From contig DASWVB010000002.1 in assembly GCA_036401375.1 (NCBI GenBank), positions 372,001 to 436,000 on the forward strand: a stretch of 64,000 nucleotides of DNA. Direction: 5' to 3'. Positions 26,466-34,982 of this stretch are shown here, in pieces (the stretch's first letter is position 1; each line of letters starts with the position of its first letter). The notes beneath the pieces are model-generated. The model was not told the origin of the DNA. It saw nothing but the letters and a program-made list of their open reading frames with translations, and did no database searches. The translations under genes and the position numbers were made by a program. Origin of the DNA: DASWUZ01 sp036401375 (lineage in GTDB: Bacteria > Acidobacteriota > Terriglobia > Terriglobales > Acidobacteriaceae).

Positions 26466-27722
26466 ATGCAGAACATAGCCGACATCCTCGGTCAGGTCTT
26501 CAACGCTATCTGGGCGTCGAAGCTGCGCTCGTTTCTGACCATGTTTGGCATTGCATGGGGAGTCGGCTCGATGCTGCTGCTGATCGGCGTCGGGGAGGGT
26601 TTTCGCTCCGGGCAGCACCGTCAGCTGGCCAGCTTCGGCAACGATGTCATCATGCTCTGGGGTGGAATCATCCCTGCGGTCCCCAACCAGCACACCGGCA
26701 TGCGCCCGTATCGCCTCACCATGAGCGACATCGATGCGCTCCGGGTCGAGGCGCCTGAGGTCCGGGCCATCACTCCCTTGGTCAATCGCAACGACATCCA
26801 GCAGGTCAGCCAATACACGACCGCGGCCGGCCAGGTGATCGGCACCGAGGAGAACTACACGGCTATCCGCTTCCTTCCCATGCAGGAGGGGCGCTTCCTG
26901 ACGGCCAACGATGTGCGCGACCGCAACCGGGTCATTGTGCTGGGGCAGAAGAGCGCTGCACTCCTTTTTCTCGGTCATCCCGCCCTTGGCGAGTCGGTCG
27001 CGCTCAACGGCACCAGCTTTCTAGTCATAGGAGTGGTCGCGAAGAGCGGCCACGGCAACAACAATGACGAGAATCAGAAGGTCTACATCCCCGTTACCAC
27101 GATGCTCGAGATGTTCCCGATCAAGGGCGATAACGTTCCCCAGGACGCGGTGAGCTCGATCAACTACCAGCCACGGGTCGCTGGTGAAAACGCGCTGGCG
27201 GTGCAGCAGGTGCACGAGATCATCGCCCGCCGTCACGGGTTCGATCCCTCGGCGCCCGACGTCTTCAACGAGTGGGACACGATCAAGAGCCAGCGGATGG
27301 TGGCGAAGATCTTCGACGCCATGGACATCTTCCTGGGAGGCGTGGGAATCGTCACCCTCGGCCTCGGAGCCGTCGGCATCATCAACATCATGCTGGTGAC
27401 GGTGAGCGAACGGACCAGGGAGATCGGCCTTCGCAAGGCGCTCGGCGCGACCAGGCGCAGCATCCTGATGCAATTCTTCCTGGAGGGCCTTCTGCTGACT
27501 GCGTTCAGCGGGATACTCGGTATCGTCGGCTCCGGCTTCTTCATGTATCTCGTGGACCAGGCGGTGGGCACCAACATGCAGGGCTTTGATCCGCCGCGGC
27601 TTGTGCCCTGGTCCGCCGCGCTGGCTCTTGGCTCATTGACTGTCAGCGGCATCGTGGCGGGGCTCTACCCGGCCAGTAAAGCCGCCAACCTCGAGCCCGT
27701 CGAAGCACTGCGGCGGGAGTAG
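26466..27722 (+). CDS. MacB/FtsX-type ABC transporter permease (first of a pair)
   Basis: A 418-residue inner-membrane protein with the MacB/LolE topology: one N-terminal helix (SFLTMFGIAWGVGSMLLLIG), a periplasmic domain of about 220 residues (MacB_PCD) and three C-terminal helices carrying the FtsX signature VSERTREIGLRKALGATRRS, which contacts the ATPase. It ends in LYPASKAANLEPVEALRRE, typical of the family. Such permeases drive export of macrolides, peptides or lipoproteins with an ATPase and usually a membrane-fusion protein; none is encoded here. The next gene is a paralogous permease, so the two could form a heterodimer. No strong Shine-Dalgarno; ATG 26466 follows AAGAG. Confidence 0.86.
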   Translation: MQNIADILGQVFNAIWASKLRSFLTMFGIAWGVGSMLLLIGVGEGFRSGQHRQLASFGNDVIMLWGGIIPAVPNQHTGMRPYRLTMSDIDALRVEAPEVRAITPLVNRNDIQQVSQYTTAAGQVIGTEENYTAIRFLPMQEGRFLTANDVRDRNRVIVLGQKSAALLFLGHPALGESVALNGTSFLVIGVVAKSGHGNNNDENQKVYIPVTTMLEMFPIKGDNVPQDAVSSINYQPRVAGENALAVQQVHEIIARRHGFDPSAPDVFNEWDTIKSQRMVAKIFDAMDIFLGGVGIVTLGLGAVGIINIMLVTVSERTREIGLRKALGATRRSILMQFFLEGLLLTAFSGILGIVGSGFFMYLVDQAVGTNMQGFDPPRLVPWSAALALGSLTVSGIVAGLYPASKAANLEPVEALRRE

Positions 27723-27793
27723 CGTGCACTATTCGCAGGCCAGACCTCCCGCGTCCATTCACCCGGGATACCATGGAATCACCGGAGGCAGCC

Positions 27794-29032
27794 ATGTTTC
27801 GTGATCTGTTGACCCAGGCCTATGAGGCGATGGTCTACAACCGCCGCCGCACCATGATCACCATGATCGGCATGGCCTGGGGCATTGCGACGGTGGTGCT
27901 GCTGCTGGCCTATGGCGCCGGCTTCGGGCGCGCGATCGAGGCCATCTTCGCGAACTGGGGCACCCAGCTCATCGGCGTCTGGTCGGGTACGACCAGTGAG
28001 CAGGCCGGCGGCGCCAAGGCGGGAGTCAGGATCAAGCTGACCCAGGACGATGTTGATCTGCTTATGAACTCCGTGCCCGGCATCATCGCTGCGTCGCCGG
28101 AGATGTACATGGACGTCACAGTGCAGAACGATCTGCATACCTATACCTGGCCGCTGAATGGCGATCGAGCGAACATGGGCTCGATCATCAACCTCGATGT
28201 TGATACCGGTCGCTTCTTTACCGAGGAGGACGATGCAGAGCGGCGGCACGTCGTCGTGATCGGCTCCGAGGCCAAGACGAAGCTCTTTTCGGGCCAGTAT
28301 CCAATAGGGCAGTCGATCCGTCTCAACGGTATCCGGTTCACCGTCGTGGGGGTGCTCAAGGCCAAGATGCAGGAGGGCGACGATGACGTCAACCGCCAGA
28401 TCCGCATCCCCTTCAACACTATGGGCGACTTTCGCGATCTGAAGTATATCGATGGCCTGTGGCTCACCTACACCGGTGACCATATGGATGTGGAAAGATC
28501 GATCCGCAACACCCTCGGCCAGGCGCACAACTTCAGGCCGTCAGACCACAACGCCATCCAGGTCGCAAACCTGATGGAGCAGCTCAGCCAGTTCCACATC
28601 ATCATCATTGCGCTGAAGGCGTTGCTGCTCTTCATCGGCGCGCTCACCCTGGGCATCGCCGGCATCGGCCTGATGAACATCATGCTCGTCGCGGTGCAGC
28701 AGCGCACCCGCGAAATCGGGATAGAAAAGGCGCTCGGCGCGCGTAAGAGGCACATCCTCATCCAGTTCCTGTCAGAGGCCCTGGTGATCACCGGTATCGG
28801 CGGCCTCGCGGGTATCGCGCTGGCCTATCTTGTCTCGGCGCTAGTCGGCCGCATCACGTTCTACAGTGCGGTTGCGGCCAACGCCGATGCGGCAGATATT
28901 CAGCTGCTGATCTCGCCCGGCACGGTCGCGCTCGCGACGGGTATCCTCATCGTGGTCGGACTGGTAAGCGGCATGCTTCCTGCCATTCGCGCCGCCAACC
29001 TGAACCCCATCGAGGCGCTCCGCTACGAGTGA
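27794..29032 (+). CDS. MacB/FtsX-type ABC transporter permease (second of a pair)
   Basis: A 412-residue paralogue of the preceding permease with the same layout: helix 1 (TMITMIGMAWGIATVVLLLA), periplasmic MacB_PCD domain, then three helices with VQQRTREIGIEKALGARKRH and a terminal IRAANLNPIEALRYE. The start at 27794 is preferred over an in-frame ATG 21 nt upstream because GGAGG lies 5 nt before it. The two permeases are only moderately similar, mostly in the C-terminal half, so the duplication is old. The partner ATPase must be encoded elsewhere. It ends 43 bp from the convergent malQ. Confidence 0.86.
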   Translation: MFRDLLTQAYEAMVYNRRRTMITMIGMAWGIATVVLLLAYGAGFGRAIEAIFANWGTQLIGVWSGTTSEQAGGAKAGVRIKLTQDDVDLLMNSVPGIIAASPEMYMDVTVQNDLHTYTWPLNGDRANMGSIINLDVDTGRFFTEEDDAERRHVVVIGSEAKTKLFSGQYPIGQSIRLNGIRFTVVGVLKAKMQEGDDDVNRQIRIPFNTMGDFRDLKYIDGLWLTYTGDHMDVERSIRNTLGQAHNFRPSDHNAIQVANLMEQLSQFHIIIIALKALLLFIGALTLGIAGIGLMNIMLVAVQQRTREIGIEKALGARKRHILIQFLSEALVITGIGGLAGIALAYLVSALVGRITFYSAVAANADAADIQLLISPGTVALATGILIVVGLVSGMLPAIRAANLNPIEALRYE

Positions 29033-29075
29033 GCGAGCGCGATGATCTTCGGTCTTCGGTTGAAATATTAGATCG

Positions 29076-30605
29076 CTAGGGCTCGCCGGAGGCATCAGCA
29101 GATGCGCTCTCGGGCAGAAGATCGCGGTCGGTCACCTCGGTCAACGCAGCCAGCTTCGCGGCAAGCGCAGGACCGAGGACGTGCTCCGGGCAACGCCAGC
29201 CCCAGTTATCGCTGCTGCTTGAGGGCGTATTCATCCGCCCCTCTGAGCCGATCTCGAGGATGTCCTGCACTGGAAAGAGACAGATGTCCGCCACCGAAGT
29301 AGCAGCTGCGCGGATCATCGGCCAGACTACCCCTTCTTCTCCCGGATGCAGATAGGTGTGGACCGCACTCTTCTCGGCGGCGCCGGCAGTCCCCCACCAG
29401 CCAAGGGTTGTGTCGTTGTCGTGGGTGCCCGTGTAGACGACCGTGTTCTCTACAAACTTGTGCGGCAAGTAATTGTGGGCACCGCGATCGGAGAACCCGA
29501 ACTGCAGGATGCGCATCCCCGGCAGATGAAACTGCTCCCGTAGGGCGTCCACCTCAGGGGTAATCACACCAAGGTCCTCCGCGATGAAGGGCAGCTCGCC
29601 CAGCACCTCACGAAGGCGCGAAAAGAGCGCCGCGCCAGGAGCTTTGACCCACACCCCGCCGACCGCCGTCTCGTCCTCCGCAGGAATCGACCAGTAAGCC
29701 TCAAAACCCCGGAAATGATCAAGCCGGATGAAGTCATAGAGCTCACGCGAGCGCCTTATCCGCTCCACCCACCAGTCAAATCCCCGCTCTTCGAGGGCGT
29801 CCCATTTGTAGAGCGGATTGCCCCAGCGCTGGCCTGTCGCGCTGAAGTAGTCCGGCGGCACGCCAGACACCCGCATCGGACTCAGGTCCTCATTAAGCTC
29901 GAAGTTCTCAGGGTGTGTCCACACATCGGCGCTGTCGTAATTGACGAAGATGGCGACATCCCCAATGATGCGGATGTCTCTCTGTGCGCAGTAGCGGCGC
30001 AGCATGCTCCATTGCTCGTCAAAGGCGAACTGGATCGCCTTCTCGACCGAGAGCGCCTCGCCCTCCTGACCGCGAAGCTCCGCGAGAGCAGCGGCCTCGC
30101 GATGCGCGATAGCGGCAGGCCACTCATTCCACGGTAGCGAGTTAAACTTCCTTCGCAGCACGCTGTAGAGCGCAAAATCATCGAGCCAGCCTGCATTGTC
30201 GCGGCAGTAGGTCTCGAAGCCTTTCCACTGCTCGGGCCTGGGCCGGGCGAGGAAGTTGCGCGCAGCCTCAAAGAGCAGTGGCATCTTGACCGCGAAGACG
30301 TCTTCAAATTGCACATTTCCGGAGCGCCCCGGGAGGCCGGCAATGCGCTCCTGCGGAATCCAGCCCCAATCGGACAACGTCTCAAGGCTCACCAGCAGGG
30401 GATTGCCGGCAAAGGCCGAGATCGCCGCATAAGGTGAGTTGCCGTAGCCGGTCGGACCCAGCGGCAGTACCTGCCAAAGGCGCTGCTTAGACGCTGTCAG
30501 GAAGTCGACGAAGCCATACGCCGCCGGCCCCATGTCGCCGATACCGCCGTAGGAAGGCAGACAGGTAAGGTGCAGCAGCAGACCGGAAGAGCGTTCGAAG
30601 GGCAT
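29076..30605 (-). CDS. malQ: 4-alpha-glucanotransferase (amylomaltase, GH77)
   Basis: Transfers maltosyl and longer segments between alpha-1,4-glucans in the cytoplasm, releasing glucose. The 509-residue length is typical of the compact bacterial type. It begins RSSGLLLHLTCLPS as usual; the catalytic nucleophile region is IRLDHFRGFEAYW, the acid/base region IAEDLGVITPEV, and the third carboxylate region GTHDNDTTLGWW. All are intact. The ATG has only a weak CAGG upstream. It works on the same glucan pool as glgA and treY in the window. It lies downstream of the PpiD-like gene on the same strand, 184 bp away; the gap holds nothing I can support. Confidence 0.95.
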   Translation of the reverse strand: MPFERSSGLLLHLTCLPSYGGIGDMGPAAYGFVDFLTASKQRLWQVLPLGPTGYGNSPYAAISAFAGNPLLVSLETLSDWGWIPQERIAGLPGRSGNVQFEDVFAVKMPLLFEAARNFLARPRPEQWKGFETYCRDNAGWLDDFALYSVLRRKFNSLPWNEWPAAIAHREAAALAELRGQEGEALSVEKAIQFAFDEQWSMLRRYCAQRDIRIIGDVAIFVNYDSADVWTHPENFELNEDLSPMRVSGVPPDYFSATGQRWGNPLYKWDALEERGFDWWVERIRRSRELYDFIRLDHFRGFEAYWSIPAEDETAVGGVWVKAPGAALFSRLREVLGELPFIAEDLGVITPEVDALREQFHLPGMRILQFGFSDRGAHNYLPHKFVENTVVYTGTHDNDTTLGWWGTAGAAEKSAVHTYLHPGEEGVVWPMIRAAATSVADICLFPVQDILEIGSEGRMNTPSSSSDNWGWRCPEHVLGPALAAKLAALTEVTDRDLLPESASADASGEP

Positions 30606-30789
30606 GAAAGAAGCCTGTGTGCGACAGGAAAGAGGAGGGCCTGCGCTTCGAGAGAGATTCCAAAAGCGCAGACCGCGGTTGCTTGGGGTGAACTGGAACG
30701 CAGCTCACGGATCATACCGCTGGCTGGATCAGCCAATCAGCGTCGTGTCTGTAATCGGTTGCCGGCGATCGGACTCACCGGCTACTGAC

Positions 30790-32781
30790 CTACTGACCGA
30801 GCGGATTGGGTGCGCCCGGCATGGCGGGACTCTGCGCCTTCTGGTTCATCCGAATGCGCTTGCTCTTCGTAAACTGGTCGACCAGGGTCGATGCGAAGAC
30901 GGCGAAGGACTCCTCACGGCGCTGATCGAGCACCGACTCCCTGGTCTGGTCAAAGTTCTTGGCGATCTCGTCGCTCGATGGCTCCTGCTTTGCAGTCAGA
31001 CGCGCCACCACGCCCGTCCGCCCGGTGTTGATGGGGCTGCTTACCTGGCCCACGTTGAGGGTGAAGAGTTCAGGCGCGGCACTCGAGATCTGACCGATAT
31101 CAGGCACCTGCCCATCGCGTCCAACCAGATCGCTGCTCTTGAAGGTGGCGCCGACCTCCTTGGCCGCCTTGGCCAGGTCGTTCTCCGAGTGAGCGCGGGC
31201 TGCCAGTTCGGTCGTCTTACTCGCCAGCAGCTGAGGCAGCTGTTCCTGCTTGTAATCTTCCGCGATGTGCGTCTTGTACTCCGCGAAGGTCGGAGCATGT
31301 GCAGACTTGACATCGAGCACCTGGAAGACCGCAAAGCCCTCCCCGGTCGATGCGACCTGCGGAGCCGCACCGGGCTTGGCGCTGAACGCATCGGCCAGCA
31401 GCTTCGTGCTGTCCGCCAGCCCCGGCACAATCCCGCCCTGAGGAAGGTAGTCGGTGGTGACCGCCTGCAGATGGTGCGCTTCCGCGGTCTTCTGCAGACC
31501 GTTTTTGCCTGCCTCAGAGGCGAGCTGCTGGGCGAAGTTCTGCGCCTGCTTGGCCTCGCCGTCGCGCATCAGTGTGGCGATGATCTGCGGCTTCACCTCA
31601 TCGAGCGACTTGGTGTGCGCGGTCTGCTTCTCTTCAACCTGCAGGATGTGATAGCCGAACTTGGTGTGTATCAGGTCGGAGGTCTGCCCGGGCTGCAACG
31701 AAAAAGCGGCCTGGTCAAACTCGGGCACCGTCGCGCCATGTTTCAGAAAGCCGAGCTCTCCACCCTGCGTCTTGCTTCCCGGATCGTCTGAATTCTTGGC
31801 AGCCAGCTCAGAGAAGTTGGCGCCCGCCTTGATCTGCTTCAGCAGGTCACCGGCCTTTTGCCGTGCCGCAGCGTCTGCCTGCGGAGATGCGCCCTGCTCC
31901 ACCTTGATGAGGATGTGGCGCACCCTGACCTGGTCCTCCAGCTTGTAATCCGCCTGGTGCTGGTTGTAGAAGCTCTGCACCGCAGCTTCGGTAATCTGGC
32001 CACCGCTGCCAGGTATCTGCGTGCTGTTAAAGGAGAGGTATTGAAGCTTCCGCTCTGCAGGCACGGCGTTGGCATAGCGCCCGCTGTTCTTCTGGAAAAA
32101 TGTCTGCAAGTCAGCGTCCGTCGGGTTGATCTGCTTCCCGAGATCGTCCGAGCTTAGCACTGCGTAGTCGAACTTGATCTTCGTCCCCTGCTGCTTGTAC
32201 GAGTCGCGAATCTCCTTGTCGGAGACCGTCACCGGCCCGGTCACGTAGGCGCGCAGCCGCTCTTCTTCAATCTGCTTCTTGACCTCGGCCTCGAACTGAT
32301 CGCGGGTGATGTGCAGATGTTCATCGATCAGCGCCGCATACTGCTGGTCGCCGATGTAGTTGCCGTTAGGAAAGATCGCCTGCCCGAACTGGCCGGTATG
32401 CAGGAACTGGCGCACATCTTCATCGCTCGCCTTAAGCCCGAGCTTGTCCGCCTCCTGCAGCAATACAGCCTCGCCGATGAGGGTCTGCGCGGCCTGGGGC
32501 ATCATCAGCGGTATCAGGGATGCCGACTCCGGCAGGCCCTGCCGCTGCAGCAGCATGGCGGCGCGCTCCTGCACCTGGCTGGTGGTAATGTCGGTCGAGG
32601 CTCCCAGGAAGCGGCCGAAGGGCCCCGCTCCGTTCACCGTCGCGTACGTGTTGGCTGCACTCGCCTGATCCTGGAAGATGCCCGGGATCAGGGAGACAAC
32701 CATGGTGATTACAGCGACGGCGATGATGCCGATGAAGACGTACTTGATGATGCGGCTGTCCTGCTGCAGGAAACGAATCAT
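30790..32781 (-). CDS. PpiD/SurA-like membrane-anchored peptidyl-prolyl isomerase
   Basis: A 663-residue periplasmic folding factor anchored by an N-terminal helix (about residues 14-34, after IIKYVFIGI). A SurA/PpiD-type chaperone region covers about 60-270, with a parvulin domain at about 280-385: VRHILIKVEQG, FSELAAKNSDDPGSKTQGGE, LGFL, then GYHILQVEEKQ. A second chaperone-like half follows, ending in a basic/proline tail. PpiD and SurA help outer-membrane proteins fold as they leave the Sec translocon. The domain order (helix, chaperone, single parvulin, chaperone) is that of PpiD. No clear ribosome-binding site. It precedes malQ on the same strand, and the BON-protein terminator lies upstream of it. 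Confidence 0.88.
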   Translation of the reverse strand: MIRFLQQDSRIIKYVFIGIIAVAVITMVVSLIPGIFQDQASAANTYATVNGAGPFGRFLGASTDITTSQVQERAAMLLQRQGLPESASLIPLMMPQAAQTLIGEAVLLQEADKLGLKASDEDVRQFLHTGQFGQAIFPNGNYIGDQQYAALIDEHLHITRDQFEAEVKKQIEEERLRAYVTGPVTVSDKEIRDSYKQQGTKIKFDYAVLSSDDLGKQINPTDADLQTFFQKNSGRYANAVPAERKLQYLSFNSTQIPGSGGQITEAAVQSFYNQHQADYKLEDQVRVRHILIKVEQGASPQADAAARQKAGDLLKQIKAGANFSELAAKNSDDPGSKTQGGELGFLKHGATVPEFDQAAFSLQPGQTSDLIHTKFGYHILQVEEKQTAHTKSLDEVKPQIIATLMRDGEAKQAQNFAQQLASEAGKNGLQKTAEAHHLQAVTTDYLPQGGIVPGLADSTKLLADAFSAKPGAAPQVASTGEGFAVFQVLDVKSAHAPTFAEYKTHIAEDYKQEQLPQLLASKTTELAARAHSENDLAKAAKEVGATFKSSDLVGRDGQVPDIGQISSAAPELFTLNVGQVSSPINTGRTGVVARLTAKQEPSSDEIAKNFDQTRESVLDQRREESFAVFASTLVDQFTKSKRIRMNQKAQSPAMPGAPNPLGQ

Positions 32782-32975
32782 GAATGCGTTGCGACCTATA
32801 CTCTTCTGTGCGTCCAGGGGCAGCCGATCACGGCAAAGCCCCCGGAGAGACGGATTCTCCTGGGGTCAGGATGCTCATCGATTATAGAGGATGGGGCTCT
32901 GCCGCTGCTGGTGAAGTCAACACTCGCCCGGGTCGGCGTAGCGTGCGTTAGAGGTGTCCGCTGTGGGGCGAAGTG

Positions 32976-33011
32976 AGCCCCGCCGATCAGACGATCTGGA
33001 TCGGCGGGGCT
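32976..33011 (-). terminator. 13-bp hairpin terminator downstream of the BON-domain gene
   Basis: AGCCCCGCCGATC (32976-32988) and GATCGGCGGGGCT (32999-33011) form a perfect 13-bp stem around a 10-nt loop. On the minus strand it lies 42 nt after the stop of the BON-domain gene and about 195 nt before the PpiD start, so it most likely ends the BON transcript. There is no T-run after it. Confidence 0.65.
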
Positions 33012-33053
33012 TCAGGTTGCCGTGGTGAGGCCATGAGGTCGGCGGGTGAAGGG

Positions 33054-34784
33054 TCAGTACCAGTACGGGCGATAGTAGACCCGCCCGTAGTAGTAAGGCG
33101 GCGGCGGTGGCGGCGGCGGATAGTAGCCGCGCTGGCGCAGGTAGGGTCTGGCCGGCTGGGCGGCCGAGGCAAGCCGCTGCGCCTCCTGGTTAGAGACCGG
33201 GTTGACGGTAACCGGCTGCGTGAGGTGGAAGGTCAGGATCGTCTCCGGTGCGAGTACCATCCTGGGCCCGGCCGAGGCTGAGGATGCGGCTGCGCCGGTG
33301 GCCCCGCCGGCAACCGCACCGATGGCGGCGCCTGGGCCGCGACCGATCACCGCTCCGATAACAGCGCCTATGGCCGCGCCGCCGATGGTATTGTTCGCCG
33401 AGTAGGCGCCTTTGCCGGGACCGTTGCCCGTCCACAGATCGGTGGCAAGGGAGTAGGAACGGCCCTCGAGATTAAGGCTTGTCAACTTGAGCGATAGAGA
33501 CGACGCGCCTGTCATCGAGCCTGAACTGCTCGACTTCACGTCAGTAACCACCCCATCCAGCACTGCTCCACGGGGCACCGCGAGTACTCCGCCAACGAAC
33601 ACGTCATTTGCAGCAGTCACCTCGAACATGGAACCGGGCTGCAGCTTCTTAACATCGAGAAACTCGCTCGTACGCACCCGCAGCATGGTCGCCGCAGGCA
33701 GCGTTACAGGACCGGAGTTGCGGTTGTCATTGCGGCGGGAGCGATTGCCGTCGCCGTCCGGCCCCTGATCGCCGTAGGCCCCGTAGTTGCGATCTCCGTA
33801 GCTGCCATCGCCGTAACTACCATTGCCGTAACTGCCATTGCCGTTGCTGCCTCGATCATAGGGCTGCCGGCCGTTCTGACCGGGTCCATAGGAAGGTTGC
33901 GGGCCCTGGGGGTAGCCCTGGTTTGCGTCTGCTGGGCCGTTCTGCGCCTGGGGCGGGTTTGGGTAGCCATTCTGATCCCCCGGTCCTGCGTCCATGCGAG
34001 GCGCTGGCCCTGAGGGGTAAGGATAAGGTGCGTTACTCCCCTGCGGCTGCGAAGCCTGAGCACTACCGGGAGCGCTGCCGTCCTGCATCTGCCCTGAGCC
34101 CGAGGCAGAGGACCCCTGCGCAGACTGCTGCATCGGAGGCTGCTGCGCTCCGCTCTGCTGATTGTCGGATGGCTGGTTCTCAATTCGCTGGTTTGGGGCC
34201 TGCTGGCTGGGGGCCTGCTGAGGCTGCGCCTGAGATTGGTCCATCACTGGCGCCTGGTCCTGAGCCTGGTCGGTCTGCTCCTGCTGCTGCTGGATGTCAG
34301 GGCGCGACGTCTGATCGATGGTGGCTACCTCGGTCGCTGCCGGCTCATGGTTCGCGGCTCCCGCAGCCCCTGCTGGGCTCTCGTTTCCTGACGGGCTGGC
34401 AACGGTGAGCCGGTTCACGACCGAACGCACGCCGGCAATCCTGTCTGCAACCGTCTCTGCCATCTGCTTCGACTGCTCATCGCGTACCGTCCCGGTGAGC
34501 GTGACATCGCCATCGACGGTCGCTGCTGCGATCTGCTGGTTCTTCAAAGGCGCCGCCGAATCCAGCGCAATGATCACGTTGGTCTCGGTCTTCGCATCCT
34601 GAGCGGCGTGATCGGCGGTCTCCGCCGCAGGGGAGCCATCCTGTTGAGCGAGAGCGCTCCCACTGGCACCCAGCGCCAGGCCGAGGCAGAGTACCGCCGC
34701 GCCAAAGCCCCTCAGCCGGGAATGGCACTGGACGGGCCGATTCGATAAAGCTCGTTCCCGAATGATCGGATGTATGACATTCAT
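33054..34784 (-). CDS. BON-domain envelope protein with Q/P/G/Y-rich linker and glycine zipper
   Basis: A 576-residue secreted or periplasmic protein. The start at 34784 gives a signal peptide (AAVLCLGLALGASGSALAQ, cleavage near residue 47) and has AAGG about 12 nt upstream. A single BON domain follows (about residues 60-130; ATVDGDVTLTGTVRDEQSK, VRSVVNRL), a fold linked to phospholipid binding in other proteins. Then come about 220 low-complexity residues rich in Gln, Pro, Gly, Asn and Tyr. The C-terminal half holds a beta-rich segment and a glycine-zipper hydrophobic stretch (IGGAAIGAVIGAVIGRGPG), ending in a Tyr/Pro-rich tail. Role unknown; stress-related outer-membrane stabilisation is a guess. 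A 13-bp terminator follows. Confidence 0.75.
   Translation of the reverse strand: MNVIHPIIRERALSNRPVQCHSRLRGFGAAVLCLGLALGASGSALAQQDGSPAAETADHAAQDAKTETNVIIALDSAAPLKNQQIAAATVDGDVTLTGTVRDEQSKQMAETVADRIAGVRSVVNRLTVASPSGNESPAGAAGAANHEPAATEVATIDQTSRPDIQQQQEQTDQAQDQAPVMDQSQAQPQQAPSQQAPNQRIENQPSDNQQSGAQQPPMQQSAQGSSASGSGQMQDGSAPGSAQASQPQGSNAPYPYPSGPAPRMDAGPGDQNGYPNPPQAQNGPADANQGYPQGPQPSYGPGQNGRQPYDRGSNGNGSYGNGSYGDGSYGDRNYGAYGDQGPDGDGNRSRRNDNRNSGPVTLPAATMLRVRTSEFLDVKKLQPGSMFEVTAANDVFVGGVLAVPRGAVLDGVVTDVKSSSSGSMTGASSLSLKLTSLNLEGRSYSLATDLWTGNGPGKGAYSANNTIGGAAIGAVIGAVIGRGPGAAIGAVAGGATGAAASSASAGPRMVLAPETILTFHLTQPVTVNPVSNQEAQRLASAAQPARPYLRQRGYYPPPPPPPPYYYGRVYYRPYWY
33781..33855. repeat. 15-bp tandem repeat inside the BON-domain gene
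   Basis: Five imperfect 15-bp units begin at 33781, 33796, 33811, 33826 and 33841; the central two differ at one base. On the minus strand they encode repeats of a Gly-Asn/Asp-Gly-Ser-Tyr unit (NGNGSYGNGSYGDGSYGD). Unit length is a multiple of three, so copy-number change would keep the frame. Confidence 0.75.
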
Positions 34785-34982
34785 ATGCAAAGCACCTTCT
34801 CTAAGTAACATCGTCGGCTGCCGGGTCGGGCCCGGAACGTGAGGCCTGCCGGTTCGCCACTGGTTCAGACCCCGACTCGAGGAAAATGTTTCGGTCACTA
34901 GCGCGGCGCATGGCCGCTTGCGTCACCTTGCCTGCTGCAAACCTAGCGAAGAAAAGCGCGGCGCAAACGATGGTCGAGCCCG

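Noticed and set aside
30604..31791. 395-residue open frame antisense to the PpiD gene and malQ upstream region
   Set aside because: No domain or ribosome site; it overlaps the well-supported PpiD gene throughout its length.
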